Shown here piece after piece: positions 28,574-38,265 of a stretch of 64,000 nt of DNA. Position numbers and translations under genes: made by a program. Under the pieces are notes generated by a model that worked only from the letters and a program-made list of their open reading frames with translations, was not told the origin of the DNA and made no database searches. Every line of letters begins with the position of its first letter. Positions within the stretch are counted from its first letter, which is position 1. Source of the DNA: Pseudidiomarina indica (GTDB lineage: Bacteria > Pseudomonadota > Gammaproteobacteria > Enterobacterales > Alteromonadaceae); assembly GCF_900104245.1 (NCBI RefSeq), contig NZ_FMXN01000005.1, positions 50,616 to 114,615 on the forward strand, in the 5' to 3' direction.

Positions 28574-29868
28574 AAGGTGTCCTCCAAACGAATCGCGACG
28601 GCACGGGCATGCGCATCGAGCCCTTCCGTTTGCGCTAAGGTGATTAACGTGGGAGCGAGGGACTGTAAGCCCGCCAGGGTTACTTCTTGGGTTGTGTAAC
28701 GGCGGTAAAAGTCCAACAAGCCTAAGCTGCTGTACCGATTTGCCGAGCCATAGGTGGGCAACACGTGATTGGTTCCCGTGGCGTAATCCCCCCCAGCTTC
28801 TGGGGTGGTGTGCCCAATAAATATTGAACCTGCCACCGTGAGCATGGGCAGTAACGCCTGAGGATCCTCAACTTGGAGCGATAAATGTTCCGGCGCATAG
28901 CGTTGGCTAATTGAGCACGCTTGCTGGAGAGAGTCAGTGCAAATCATCCGACTATATTGCAACGCCTGACGGGCCAGTGCTGCACGCGGTAAGGAGCGCA
29001 CTTGTTGTGCTAGCTGTTCGCCTACTTTTGCTAACAATTCGGCGCTTGGGCTGATCACGATCACTTGCGAATCGGCTCCGTGTTCCGCTTGCGATAACAA
29101 ATCAGCGGCAATGTATGCGGGCTGTGCAGATTCATCCGCAATAATTAACAATTCCGATGGACCCGCAGGCATATCAATGACCGGGCCATCGGGACGCTGG
29201 GAAACTTGCTGTTTTGCGGCAGTGACGTAGCGGTTGCCCGGGCCGAAGATTTTTTGCACCGGTGCGATGCTTGCCGTTCCTAAGGCGAGTGCTGCAATCG
29301 CTTGCGCGCCCCCACAACGGTACACTTCGGTAATGCCACAGCGTTGGGCAGCATACATTAAGGCAGGCTCAAGCTCTCCCGTTGGATTGGGGGGACTGAC
29401 TAACACACGGCGAGGGTTTAGCGCTATTTGCGCGGGTACGCCAAGCATGAGAGCTGTGGAGGGGAGCACGGCAGAACCTCCAGGAACATATAAGCCAACC
29501 GCCTGTAATGGCGCATAATGTTGTTCGCAGAATACGCCGGGGGTGGTTTCGACCCGAATGGATTGAGGTGTTTGTGCTTGATGGAACCGTTGAATGTTTT
29601 GGTAGGCTCTATCAATGGCTTGTTGCACGGCAACTGGGGTTTTCGCGGCTTGTGCAGCAACTTGTTCAGGCGAATAGCGGAGGCTGTCTAAGCGCACGCC
29701 ATCAAAGCGTTGGGTGAACTCCAACACGGCTGCATCGCCTTGCTTGTCAACAGCCGCAATGATAGCTGCAACGTCCTGTTCAACTGTTGGTGAATCTTGT
29801 CGTAGCGGGCGTTGTAATAATTCGTGCTGGGCAGCAGCAGATAATTGGGACCAATCATTGATTATCAT
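28570..29868 (-). CDS. hisD: Histidinol dehydrogenase
   Basis: HisD (432 aa) performs the last two oxidations to L-histidine using NAD+ and zinc. It has the family stretches LYVPGGSAVLPSTALM, GPGNRYVTAAKQQV, PAGPSELLIIADE and SQAEHGADSQ, which carries the zinc-ligand Q/H. The start is 5 bases after the hisG stop. Length matches E. coli (434). Confidence 0.97.
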   Translation of the reverse strand: MIINDWSQLSAAAQHELLQRPLRQDSPTVEQDVAAIIAAVDKQGDAAVLEFTQRFDGVRLDSLRYSPEQVAAQAAKTPVAVQQAIDRAYQNIQRFHQAQTPQSIRVETTPGVFCEQHYAPLQAVGLYVPGGSAVLPSTALMLGVPAQIALNPRRVLVSPPNPTGELEPALMYAAQRCGITEVYRCGGAQAIAALALGTASIAPVQKIFGPGNRYVTAAKQQVSQRPDGPVIDMPAGPSELLIIADESAQPAYIAADLLSQAEHGADSQVIVISPSAELLAKVGEQLAQQVRSLPRAALARQALQYSRMICTDSLQQACSISQRYAPEHLSLQVEDPQALLPMLTVAGSIFIGHTTPEAGGDYATGTNHVLPTYGSANRYSSLGLLDFYRRYTTQEVTLAGLQSLAPTLITLAQTEGLDAHARAVAIRLEDTL

Positions 29869-29873
29869 GTCAG

Positions 29874-30782
29874 TTACCCCATCATCTTTTCAATGGGCAT
29901 TACCAGAATGGAACTGCAGCCAAGGTTTTTGAGCTGTTCCATGGTTTCCCAAAATAAGTTTTCGGTGCTGACCACATGAATCGCTGCAATATCTTGCCGT
30001 TGATTGAGGGGTAACACGGTGGGTTGCTCAGCACCGGGCAGTAGGGCAATCACTTGCTCTAACGCAGCGATCGGCGCGTGCAACATAATGTATTTGCTTT
30101 CACGTGCCTGTTGCACACCATCAATGCGCGGTAACAGTTGATCAATAATGGATTGTTTAGCGCTGGATAAAGGGGTTGTTCGCTGAATCAGTTGTGCTTG
30201 CGAGCGGAAAATGACTTCGCGTTCCACTAAACCATTGGCTTCCAAGGTGGCCCCGGTCGACACCAGATCGCAAATAGCATCCGCCAGGCCTGCGCGTGGA
30301 GCGACTTCTACACTACCGGTTAACACCGCGGTGTTGGCTGCGACGCCTACCCGTTGCAGGTAATTCTGCAGCAAATAAGGATAAGTGGTTGCAATGCGTT
30401 TGCCGACTAAGTCTTGAATCCCTTGATATGGCACTTCTTTCGGCAAGGCAATGGCTAGGCGACATTGCCCATAATCAAGAGAACGCAAGAGCTTAAATTT
30501 AGCCTCGAGTTGCGTTGCAAGGCGTTTGAGTCGAACCTCTTCCAAAACATTTTCGCCGACCAGCCCGAGGTCAACGACCCCATCCATGACGAGTCCAGGA
30601 ATATCGTCATCGCGGACTCGTAGCAAATCCACCGGTTGATTTTGACAATGCGCCAGTAACTTCGCTTCATGCAGACTAAAACGGAATCCGCAAGCTTCTA
30701 ATAGGGCCAAGGATGCTTGGCTTAAGCGTCCGGATTTTTGAATCGCGATGGTTAAGCGCGATGAATTTTGTTGAACAACCAT
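29874..30782 (-). CDS. hisG: ATP phosphoribosyltransferase (long form)
   Basis: HisG (302 aa) catalyses the committed step from ATP and PRPP and is feedback-inhibited by histidine through a C-terminal ACT-like domain present here (about residues 225-302). The catalytic part includes [16 protein letters not shown] and [14 protein letters not shown], the PRPP site. I choose ATG 30782, preceded by GGAG at 7 bases. An in-frame upstream extension would run into the attenuator. It is the first structural gene of the operon. Confidence 0.96.
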   Translation of the reverse strand: MVVQQNSSRLTIAIQKSGRLSQASLALLEACGFRFSLHEAKLLAHCQNQPVDLLRVRDDDIPGLVMDGVVDLGLVGENVLEEVRLKRLATQLEAKFKLLRSLDYGQCRLAIALPKEVPYQGIQDLVGKRIATTYPYLLQNYLQRVGVAANTAVLTGSVEVAPRAGLADAICDLVSTGATLEANGLVEREVIFRSQAQLIQRTTPLSSAKQSIIDQLLPRIDGVQQARESKYIMLHAPIAALEQVIALLPGAEQPTVLPLNQRQDIAAIHVVSTENLFWETMEQLKNLGCSSILVMPIEKMMG

Positions 30783-30797
30783 GAATAACTCCAAAAT

Positions 30798-30830
30798 AAA
30801 AACCCCGCAAGGGATGCCTCGCGGGGTTTT
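30798..30830 (-). terminator. Histidine operon attenuator terminator
   Basis: On the minus strand AAAACCCCGC pairs with GCGGGGTTTT and is followed by a T-rich tail, between hisL and hisG. Upstream leader segments can pair in alternatives (AGCCCA with TGGGCT, GAAGGC with GCCTTC), as expected for translation-controlled attenuation. Confidence 0.88.
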
Positions 30831-30885
30831 AAATCTTGGAGAAGGCAGCCCACAAATAACGTGTTAGCCTTCAGAGTGATCTGGG

Positions 30886-30933
30886 CTAACAAGGAGGATG
30901 ATGGTGATGATGGTGCTGCTGTAAACTGAACAT
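30886..30933 (-). CDS. hisL: Histidine operon leader peptide
   Basis: A 15-codon frame encodes MFSLQQHHHHHHPPC, with six consecutive histidine codons, then TAG. GAGG lies just before the ATG. When charged tRNA-His is scarce the ribosome stalls on the histidine run, favours the antiterminator and lets transcription enter hisG. The E. coli leader peptide has seven histidines. The frame lies between the predicted promoter (30975-31002) and the terminator hairpin. Confidence 0.93.
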   Translation of the reverse strand: MFSLQQHHHHHHPPC

Positions 30934-30974
30934 GAAATAACCTCAACCAATCAATGAAACGTGAATTGGTTTAG

Positions 30975-31002
30975 ATTGTATAGATTGCAAGCTATCGATC
31001 AA
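30975..31002 (-). promoter_or_regulatory. Candidate promoter of the his operon
   Basis: Reading the minus strand, TTGATC (31002-30997) and TACAAT (30980-30975) have 16-base spacing. The predicted start is about 35 bases upstream of hisL. Confidence 0.55.
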
Positions 31003-31134
31003 CCTTTATTTTGAAGGCTTTTGCAATTTGTTGTATCAAGTTGTATAGGTGTGCTTTTGGCTGGAACTGACAAAACACCGTCCCCTCCTGATTTTGTGGT
31101 ACATTGGCACCACCATTTCTTAAAACTTAAGTTG

Positions 31135-33060
31135 ATGTCAAAGGTTACTGCTCAATTTCAAAAGGACGGCGTGTTAGCGCAGACGTTGCCAGGGTTCCAA
31201 CCTCGAGATGCGCAAATTGCGATGGCACAAGCGGTAGAGCGGGCAATGCTCAAGCGTTCACAACTGGTGGTCGAAGCTGAAACGGGAACTGGTAAAACCT
31301 TTGCGTATTTGGTTCCGACGCTGGTGCAGCAAAAAAAAGTGATTATTTCGACGGGCACCAAAGCGCTGCAAGAGCAGTTGTATCACCGAGATTTGCCTGC
31401 GTTGCGGGATGCTTTAGCGCCTCAAAAACAGGTCGCTTTGTTAAAAGGGCGTGCGAATTACTTATGTTTGCATCGGATGAATCAAGCGTTCAATCAAGCT
31501 GGTGAGCTGGCGCGAGATTTGCAGCAGCAGTTAGTCGAAGTGCGGCAATGGGCACAGCGCACCACCGATGGGGATATCGGTACCATGAATGTGCTGCCAG
31601 AAGACGCTGCCATTATTCCGTTTGTAACGAGTACGGTGGACAACTGTTTAGGTCGAGATTGTCCTGACTATGATGCCTGCTACTTGGTCAAGGCTCGCCA
31701 ACGGGCCTTAGATGCCGATATGGTGGTCGTGAATCATCATTTGTTTTTCGCTGATATGGCGCTGCGTAATGTTGGCTTTGGTGAGCTCATTCCTCAGGCT
31801 GATGCCATTGTATTTGACGAAGCCCACCAGCTGCCAGATATTGCGAGCCAGTATTTTGGCGAATCTGTTTCAAGCCGTCAGCTGCAAGAATTAGCTCATG
31901 AGATTAAGTTAATCTATTTGACCGAGCTCAAAGATTTACGGCAACTCGAAATTGCGGCCAGTAAGTTACTAGTTAGTTTACAAGACTGGCGTTTGGTGTT
32001 TCCCCGTGACCCCATGCGGGGCAATTGGCGCCCGATGGCCCAGCGCGAAGAAGTGGCGCAAATGGCGGCGCTGATTGCACAGCAGTTAGAGTTCCTGCGT
32101 GACGTATGCAAAGCGGCCCTTGGGCGGCATCAAGATCTCGACCAGGCCTATACGCGCTGCCAGCAGCTATTAGCGAAGTGGAAGCAATTGCAAGAAGTGA
32201 ATCGTACGGGCTACAGCTTTTGGTTTGAAACGACGACACGACAGGCGACCTTGCACCAAACCCCGTTGAGCGTGGCAGAGAAGTTTGGGGATTACGTGCG
32301 TGACAGTGGCATGGCCTGGGTATTCACGTCAGCCACCTTGGCAGTGGGTGAGAGTTTTCATCACTTTACTGATCAATTGGGACTATATGAAGCGACCACC
32401 TTGTGCTTAGCAAGCCCGTTCAACTTTGCGGAGCAAGCGATGCTATGTGTGCCGCGTTACTTGCCGCAGCCTCATGAAGCTGAAATGACACAGGCATTGG
32501 TCGACTTGGTTGAAGATGTGGTGACCCATAATCGCCATGGAGGCACCTTTGTTTTATTTACCAGTCATCGAATGCTGCAACAGGTGGCGACGCTGTTGGC
32601 AGAACGCATCGAACAGCCCTTATTCGTGCAAGGAACCAGTAGCAAACGGGATTTACTCGAGGAATTTACTGCGGCTGGCAATGGGGTGCTGCTGGGAACG
32701 TCATCGTTTTGGGAAGGAGTGGATGTACGTGGGGCTGCGTTACGATGTGTCGTGATTGATAAGTTGCCGTTTGCCAGCCCCGATGAACCGTTGTTGCAAG
32801 CGCGGGTCGAAGACTGTCGCTTGCGTGGCGTTGACCCATTCGCTCAGGTACAATTACCCCAAGCGATCATCGCCTTAAAGCAAGGCGCTGGGCGGCTGAT
32901 CCGTGATGCCAGTGATCAAGGCGTGTTGATTGTCTGTGACCATCGTTTGGTAACCAAACCTTATGGTGGCGTATTTCTGAGCAGCTTGCCCGCCATGCAG
33001 CGGACCCGCGACCTGACAGTCGCCTTGCAGTTTTTAGCGCAACTGGAGAAGCCAGAGTGA
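31135..33060 (+). CDS. yoaA: ATP-dependent DNA helicase YoaA (DinG/XPD family)
   Basis: This 641-residue superfamily 2 iron-sulfur helicase has Walker A AETGTGKT (residues 48-55), the iron-sulfur cysteine set (NYLC, then NCLGRDCPDYDACY) and DEAH (VFDEAHQLPD). Its C-terminal helicase motifs include GAGRLIRD. E. coli YoaA (636 aa) works with the clamp-loader protein HolC in repair of replication damage. I choose ATG 31135; upstream in-frame codons lack homology. tsaB overlaps its 3' end by 4 bases. Confidence 0.93.
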   Translation: MSKVTAQFQKDGVLAQTLPGFQPRDAQIAMAQAVERAMLKRSQLVVEAETGTGKTFAYLVPTLVQQKKVIISTGTKALQEQLYHRDLPALRDALAPQKQVALLKGRANYLCLHRMNQAFNQAGELARDLQQQLVEVRQWAQRTTDGDIGTMNVLPEDAAIIPFVTSTVDNCLGRDCPDYDACYLVKARQRALDADMVVVNHHLFFADMALRNVGFGELIPQADAIVFDEAHQLPDIASQYFGESVSSRQLQELAHEIKLIYLTELKDLRQLEIAASKLLVSLQDWRLVFPRDPMRGNWRPMAQREEVAQMAALIAQQLEFLRDVCKAALGRHQDLDQAYTRCQQLLAKWKQLQEVNRTGYSFWFETTTRQATLHQTPLSVAEKFGDYVRDSGMAWVFTSATLAVGESFHHFTDQLGLYEATTLCLASPFNFAEQAMLCVPRYLPQPHEAEMTQALVDLVEDVVTHNRHGGTFVLFTSHRMLQQVATLLAERIEQPLFVQGTSSKRDLLEEFTAAGNGVLLGTSSFWEGVDVRGAALRCVVIDKLPFASPDEPLLQARVEDCRLRGVDPFAQVQLPQAIIALKQGAGRLIRDASDQGVLIVCDHRLVTKPYGGVFLSSLPAMQRTRDLTVALQFLAQLEKPE

Positions 33061-33761
33061 CGTTTAATGTTGTTTTAGCGATTGATACCTCAACTGAACA
33101 GTGCTCAGTCGCATTAAAGAAAGCCGATCAGTGGGCAACTCGCGCGGTGCTAGCGCCTCGTGAACACTCGCAGTTAATTTTGGGCTTGGTCCAGGAAGTT
33201 CTTACTGAATTAGCCATCACGTTGGCGGACGTCGAAGCCATTGTGGTTGGGCACGGGCCAGGGAGTTTCACCGGGGTGCGGATTAGCGTTGCCATTGCGC
33301 AAGGGCTGGCCTTTAGTCACAATTTACCCATTATTCCCGTCAGTACTTTAACGGGACTAGCCCAGCAAGCCATTCGACTGCACGATGCCCCGCAAGTGGT
33401 GAGTGCGATTGATGCGCGAATGCAAGAAGTTTATGTGGCCGCTTATCGCCAACAACAGAGGTTTGCCGTCCCCTTGTGCGCCGAGCAAATGGCCGGTTTG
33501 GTGGACCTGACCACGCTGCCATGGTGGTCGGAACTAGATCCTACCCAAATGGTGATGGGGGCTGGGACGGGCTGGCAGCTGGCTGAAGCTCCGCTGAATC
33601 AGCAAGGGCAGGTGCACGTTCTTGATGATGTGACGTTACCTTTAGCAGAGGATTTGTTGCGCTGGGGGGTGGCGTACGGCAAACCGATTGCCGCGGCAGA
33701 TCTAGAACCGCTTTATGTCCGTAACGAAGTAGCTTGGCAAAAACTGCCGGGACGAGGTTAA
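33057..33761 (+). CDS. tsaB: tRNA threonylcarbamoyladenosine biosynthesis protein TsaB
   Basis: TsaB (234 aa, formerly YeaZ) is the ASKHA-fold partner of TsaD and TsaE in making t6A37 in ANN-decoding tRNAs. It begins with VLAIDTSTEQCSVAL and has GHGPGSFTGVRISVAIAQGLA (about residues 64-84). The start is GTG 33057, overlapping the yoaA stop. The yoaA-tsaB-yeaY-fadD order is that of E. coli. Confidence 0.95.
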   Translation: MTFNVVLAIDTSTEQCSVALKKADQWATRAVLAPREHSQLILGLVQEVLTELAITLADVEAIVVGHGPGSFTGVRISVAIAQGLAFSHNLPIIPVSTLTGLAQQAIRLHDAPQVVSAIDARMQEVYVAAYRQQQRFAVPLCAEQMAGLVDLTTLPWWSELDPTQMVMGAGTGWQLAEAPLNQQGQVHVLDDVTLPLAEDLLRWGVAYGKPIAAADLEPLYVRNEVAWQKLPGRG

Positions 33762-33860
33762 AAACCCGTAAAGTTGTGGAACTTACATCGTTAAAAATCA
33801 CTCAAACTGCTATAGATAAAGAATTTAGCAACGAAGCTTAACACGCGAAGAGGTCGCCTT

Positions 33861-34430
33861 ATGAAGCACATGATTCCTATACTCGCAATGGTTACATTGG
33901 TCGCCTGTTCATCAGTTCCTGATAATTTGCAGGTACCTGATGATAAAGCGTTAGTTTCTTATCAAGCTGCGTTAGAAAATCCCGAGCAAGTGGTCGGACA
34001 GCCAGCGCGGTGGGGTGGGGTGATTGCCGATGTGCGTAACTCCGATGAAGGCACCGTGATTGAAGTCGTTAATTTTGATTTACAGAGCTGGGGCCGCCCG
34101 CAGCCGAGTGATCAGAGCCAAGGCCGCTTCCGCGCAAAATTTAACGGCTTTGTCGACCCAGTTGTCTATAAACAAGGAAAAGAAATTACCTTTATTGGTA
34201 CGATTGGTCAGCCTGAGTCAGGGACCATTGATGAATACACCTATTTATTCCCAGTACTCAATGCGTCGAATAAACATTTGTGGCCAGTACGAAAAGAGCC
34301 CACACGTGTTGAAGTAAATTATGATGCATTATGGTATCGCCATTATTGGTATAGCTATCCAAATTACCCGCGGCCCATTTATGTGCCAGCGCCGGTCATG
34401 AAAGACGGTGGTCAAGCGGCGAAACAATAA
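33861..34430 (+). CDS. yeaY: Slp-family outer-membrane lipoprotein (YeaY-like)
   Basis: The 189-residue protein has a lipoprotein signal peptide with lipobox LVAC (cysteine 16). The Slp-domain stretches QVVGQPARWGGVIADVRNSDEGTVIEVV and GRFRAKFNGFVDPVVYKQGKEITFIGTI are present. The C-terminal tail is rich in Tyr and Trp (WYRHYWYSYPNYPRP). Slp proteins are starvation-inducible lipoproteins of unclear function. AGAGGTCGCC precedes the ATG. There is no conventional terminator before the next gene, unless the hairpin at 34471-34503 serves. Confidence 0.88.
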   Translation: MKHMIPILAMVTLVACSSVPDNLQVPDDKALVSYQAALENPEQVVGQPARWGGVIADVRNSDEGTVIEVVNFDLQSWGRPQPSDQSQGRFRAKFNGFVDPVVYKQGKEITFIGTIGQPESGTIDEYTYLFPVLNASNKHLWPVRKEPTRVEVNYDALWYRHYWYSYPNYPRPIYVPAPVMKDGGQAAKQ

Positions 34431-34447
34431 CTAGGTTTTCTTAATTC

Positions 34448-35359
34448 ATGAACAAATCAACCTTGGATTTGCAACAGGCTCGACGTTTCGCCGAGCCTGT
34501 TGCGTTTGAGCTCCCGTGGGGAACGTTGCGTGGGCTCGCGTGGGGGAATCCGCAGGGTCACCCTATTTTGGCGTTACACGGATGGTTAGATAACGCCTTT
34601 AGCTTCTTACCGTTGGCGGAAGAATTCTTACAGTCACCACTTGCTGAGGACCACTTTCTGATTGCCTTGGATTTCGCGGGGCATGGTCAGAGCGATCATC
34701 GTCCGGCTGGTAACTTTTATCCATTTATCGATTATGCGTATGATGTGTGGCATGTGATCACGCAGCAAGAGTGGTCTAGCGTTAGTTTGCTCGGGCATTC
34801 GATGGGCGGTTATGTGACGGCCATGGTTGCGGCGGTGATGCCGCAGCAAATCCGTTCCTTGATGACCATCGAAGCCTTTGGCATGTTGACTGAATCAGCC
34901 GAACGCACCGTCGCTCAGCTACAGGCAAGTTTCCAGAGCCGTTGGCAGCAGCAATTCAAACGCGCCCCAATTTACCCTGATTTGAATAAAGCCGTGTTAG
35001 CACGAACCCTTGCGGGCGATTTAACGCGTGAATTGTCTGCCTTATTGGTGGAACGGGGGATTGCGGAAACGGATGCAGGCGGCTGGCGCTTTTTGGCCGA
35101 CGGGTATTTACGTGTGCGTTCGCCGCTAAGAATGACCCCCGCGCAAGTGGAAGATATTCTGCGACAAATACAGTGTCCGTTTACCACCGTGGTTGCTTCG
35201 GCTGGCGAAATTGAAGTTAAGCAAGCGCTATTGCAATGGCAAAATTTTGTTCCACACTTAGAGCGAGTTGAATTGACAGGGGGACATCATGTGCATATGG
35301 AACAGCCGCATGCGATTATCCGAGCATTTTTACCGATGTGCGGTCACTCAGTTAGCTAG
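34448..35359 (+). CDS. Alpha/beta-fold hydrolase, MhpC-like
   Basis: The 303-residue hydrolase has HGWLDNAFSF (oxyanion region, residues 44-53) and the nucleophile elbow GHSMGG (S118). The acid is probably near VVASAGEIEV, and the catalytic histidine in GGHHVHMEQP. The natural substrate is unknown. It lies between yeaY and fadD, where E. coli has no such gene. A 12-bp perfect inverted repeat occupies roughly codons 8-19 (see repeat entry), and an alternative start downstream cannot be excluded. Confidence 0.8.
   Translation: MNKSTLDLQQARRFAEPVAFELPWGTLRGLAWGNPQGHPILALHGWLDNAFSFLPLAEEFLQSPLAEDHFLIALDFAGHGQSDHRPAGNFYPFIDYAYDVWHVITQQEWSSVSLLGHSMGGYVTAMVAAVMPQQIRSLMTIEAFGMLTESAERTVAQLQASFQSRWQQQFKRAPIYPDLNKAVLARTLAGDLTRELSALLVERGIAETDAGGWRFLADGYLRVRSPLRMTPAQVEDILRQIQCPFTTVVASAGEIEVKQALLQWQNFVPHLERVELTGGHHVHMEQPHAIIRAFLPMCGHSVS
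34471..34503 (+). repeat. 12-bp perfect inverted repeat within the 5' end of a hydrolase gene
   Basis: Arms GCAACAGGCTCG (34471-34482) and CGAGCCTGTTGC (34492-34503) flank a 9-base loop. The mRNA would form a very stable hairpin 23 bases after the ATG. It is followed by GTTTGAG, not a true T tract, so it is a poor intrinsic terminator. It could stop 3' decay of the yeaY message, cause attenuation, or be a protein-binding palindrome. Confidence 0.75.
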
Positions 35360-35363
35360 GCAA

Positions 35364-35380
35364 AAGTGGTCGGATATGCG
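35364..35380 (+). promoter_or_regulatory. Candidate FadR operator upstream of fadD
   Basis: AAGTGGTCGGATATGCG keeps TGGTCGGA of the FadR core but has T in place of the final C of GAC. It lies 58 bases upstream of the fadD start. FadR represses fadD in E. coli through two such sites. Confidence 0.42.
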
Positions 35381-35437
35381 ATGATTGTGCGTTATTTACC
35401 TCAATGAAACATTGTAAAAGGCAAGGAGCAAGAACGC

Positions 35438-37126
35438 GTGGATAAAATTTGGCTAAAACGTTATCCAACCGGCGTCCCGGAAACCATTGATCCGGATCGT
35501 TTCAATTCCTTAGTGGATATTTTCGAGCAAAGTATCCAACAATATGGCGACAAAGTTGCTTTCATTAATATGGATACGGAAATGACATTCAATGAGTTGG
35601 ATGTTCTTTCACGCCATTTTGCTGCGTTCCTGCAACAACGCGGACTGAAAAAAGGTGATGCCTTTGCCATCATGATGCCAAACCTATTGCAATATCCGGT
35701 GGCATTATTTGGCGCATTGCGAGCCGGGCTCACGGTTGTGAACGTAAACCCGTTGTATACGCCCCGCGAATTGAAGCATCAACTCGTTGACGCCAATGTT
35801 AAAGCGATTGTGATCTTGGAAAACTTCGCTCACACATTGCAAAAGGTGGAAGATTGCGTTCCTGTTGAACAAGTCTTTGTGACGGCGATTGGTGACTTGT
35901 TACCTGCGCCAAAACGGTGGCTGGTGAATGCGGTGGTGCGGCATGTGAAAAAGATGGTGCCAGCCTATCAATTGCAACACACAACCTCGTTCCGAGCGAG
36001 CCTTAAGCAAGGCGAAAAGTTTTCCTATCAACGACCTGAAATTATGGGCGATGACTTGGCCTTCTTGCAGTATACTGGTGGTACCACTGGGCTGGCGAAA
36101 GGGGCAATGCTTTCCCATCGGAATATGGTGGCGAACTTAGAAATGGTTTCAGCATTGGTGGCACCATTAGTCAACGATGGTGAAGAGACCGTGGTGACTG
36201 CATTACCGCTGTATCATATTTTCGCGCTTACCGCGAACTGTCTCACTTTCTTGAAGCACGGTGGGCAGAACTTATTAATCACCAACCCGCGCGATATGAA
36301 GGGTTTTGTTAAGGAACTCAGCAAGTATCCATTCTCGATCATTGCTGGCGTAAATACCTTGTTCAACGGGCTGCTCAACACGGAAGGGTTTAAAGATCTT
36401 GATTTTAGCCATTTAAAAATTGCGCTGGGCGGCGGTATGGCGGTGCAGCGCGCGGTGGCTGAAAACTGGCAGCGCGTGACGAAGTCGCGGCTATTAGAAG
36501 GTTATGGTTTAACAGAGTGTTCTCCGGTGGTGACGGTGAATCCGACGGATATTGAAGAGTACAACGGCACCATTGGCCTTCCCTTACCATCCACAGATGT
36601 TCGAGTTGTCGATACGGAAACTGGAGAAGTATTGCCTCAAGGCGAGGCTGGCGAGCTGCAAGTTAAAGGTCCGCAGGTTATGGTGGGTTACCTAAATCGT
36701 CCTGACGAAACCGCCCAAGTGATGAAAGATGGCTGGTTCGCGACCGGTGACATTGGGGTGATGGACAGTGACGGTTTTTTCCGCATCGTTGACCGTAAAA
36801 AAGACATGATTTTAGTGTCGGGTTTCAACGTTTACCCGAATGAAATTGAAGATGTCATTGCAGCTCACCCCAAAGTGTTGGAAGTGGCGGCAGTGGGAGT
36901 TCCGCATGACGCCTCGGGTGAACAAGTGAAGTTGTTTGTGGTGCGCAAAGATGCCAGCCTGACCGAAAAAGAGCTGATCCAATACGCGCGGGAAAACTTA
37001 ACCGGCTATAAAGTGCCGAAATTAGTTGAATTCCGTGATGAGCTGCCGAAAACTAACGTCGGTAAAATCTTACGTCGCGAGTTACGTGATGAAGAAATGG
37101 CGAAAATTGAGGGTAAAGCCGACTAA
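35438..37126 (+). CDS. fadD: Long-chain fatty acid-CoA ligase
   Basis: FadD (562 aa; E. coli 561) activates imported fatty acids to acyl-CoA with ATP at the inner membrane. It carries the P-loop AMP-binding motif [18 protein letters not shown] (about residues 212-229), the YGLTECSP motif, GWFATGDIG and the C-terminal lysine region [14 protein letters not shown]. The start is GTG 35438 after AAGGAGCAAGAACGC. Control by FadR is suggested by the upstream 17-mer. Confidence 0.96.
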   Translation: MDKIWLKRYPTGVPETIDPDRFNSLVDIFEQSIQQYGDKVAFINMDTEMTFNELDVLSRHFAAFLQQRGLKKGDAFAIMMPNLLQYPVALFGALRAGLTVVNVNPLYTPRELKHQLVDANVKAIVILENFAHTLQKVEDCVPVEQVFVTAIGDLLPAPKRWLVNAVVRHVKKMVPAYQLQHTTSFRASLKQGEKFSYQRPEIMGDDLAFLQYTGGTTGLAKGAMLSHRNMVANLEMVSALVAPLVNDGEETVVTALPLYHIFALTANCLTFLKHGGQNLLITNPRDMKGFVKELSKYPFSIIAGVNTLFNGLLNTEGFKDLDFSHLKIALGGGMAVQRAVAENWQRVTKSRLLEGYGLTECSPVVTVNPTDIEEYNGTIGLPLPSTDVRVVDTETGEVLPQGEAGELQVKGPQVMVGYLNRPDETAQVMKDGWFATGDIGVMDSDGFFRIVDRKKDMILVSGFNVYPNEIEDVIAAHPKVLEVAAVGVPHDASGEQVKLFVVRKDASLTEKELIQYARENLTGYKVPKLVEFRDELPKTNVGKILRRELRDEEMAKIEGKAD

Positions 37127-37129
37127 CTT

Positions 37130-38263
37130 ATGACCCCTTACCAAGTAATTACCACTCAAGCTGAGCTACTGACCTTTTGTCAGTATGCTCAGCAGTTCTC
37201 TTATCTGGCATTAGATACTGAATTTATCCGCACACGAACCTACTATGCACGGCTAGGATTACTGCAAGTGCGGGTAGAGAACACGCTGGTACTCATTGAT
37301 CCTTTAGCTAATATCGATTTAACGCCGTTTTGGCAGTTGCTGAAAGATCCTGCGCTGACTATCGTGATTCACGCCGGCGGCGAAGATTACGAAATCCTCG
37401 CCCAGCAGATGGGGGAGGTCCCCACCGCAATCATCGACACACAAATTGCGGCTGCTTTCGCGGGGCGTGGTGACGCCTTGGGCTATGCTGCGTTGGTGGA
37501 ACAATATACCCAGGTGGAATTGGACAAATCGCAGTCACGGACCGATTGGTTGCAACGGCCGTTAAAGCCCGAGCAATTGGATTATGCGGCGGCGGACGTG
37601 CATTACCTCTATGAGATTTATCCACAATTACTGGCGGAACTATCCCCCGATAAATTGGCATTAGTGCAAGCGGAAAGTGAAGAACAAGTGAGGCGGCGGG
37701 CTGAATCGGTTCCCGCCCACTGGCTGTATTTGTTTTTCGGCAATGCGTGGCAATGCAATCAGCAACAGTTAGCGGTGTTGCGCGAGTTGTTGCAATGGCG
37801 CTTACAGCGGGCGCAATATTCCGATATTCCGCTGGGCTTTGTCGCTAAAGAGCATACGTTATTGGAGCTGGCGCGCCGCTGCCCACAGTCCATTACACAA
37901 TTACGCAGTATTCCAGACTTGTCCCCGGTGACCATTCGCTATGGTGGAGAGCGCTTATTGGCTGTGATTGAACAGGGGTTAGCGGCGACAGAACTGCCCG
38001 AACCATTGCAGCGGCTGACGGATATGAGTGGCTATAAAGCAGCCTATCAACAAATGAAGCAATGGGTGCAACACACCGCCACTGAACTTGGAATCAGCCC
38101 TGGGTTGGTTGCTTCACGGCGCCAAATTAATGATGTGATTCACTGGGAGTGGCAAGTACCGTCCCGAGCGAAAGCAGAATTAGTTGCCCCTGACTTGTAT
38201 CGAAGCTGGCGTGGCGCTAAGCTGAAAGTATTGATAGAAGACCTCTTACAGCGAGATCGTTAA
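37130..38263 (+). CDS. rnd: Ribonuclease D
   Basis: RNase D (377 aa) is a DEDD 3'-5' exonuclease that trims tRNA 3' ends. The exonuclease domain shows LALDTEFIRTRTYYARLGLLQV (D/E pair), HAGGEDYEIL and the final YAAADVHYLYEIY. Two HRDC domains follow (about residues 210-370). It starts three bases after fadD, as in E. coli where fadD and rnd are adjacent. Confidence 0.95.
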   Translation: MTPYQVITTQAELLTFCQYAQQFSYLALDTEFIRTRTYYARLGLLQVRVENTLVLIDPLANIDLTPFWQLLKDPALTIVIHAGGEDYEILAQQMGEVPTAIIDTQIAAAFAGRGDALGYAALVEQYTQVELDKSQSRTDWLQRPLKPEQLDYAAADVHYLYEIYPQLLAELSPDKLALVQAESEEQVRRRAESVPAHWLYLFFGNAWQCNQQQLAVLRELLQWRLQRAQYSDIPLGFVAKEHTLLELARRCPQSITQLRSIPDLSPVTIRYGGERLLAVIEQGLAATELPEPLQRLTDMSGYKAAYQQMKQWVQHTATELGISPGLVASRRQINDVIHWEWQVPSRAKAELVAPDLYRSWRGAKLKVLIEDLLQRDR

Positions 38264-38265
38264 TC

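Noticed and set aside
30891..30915. Trinucleotide microsatellite (ATG/GTG repeats)
   Set aside because: Read on the minus strand it is the CAT/CAC histidine run of the his leader peptide.
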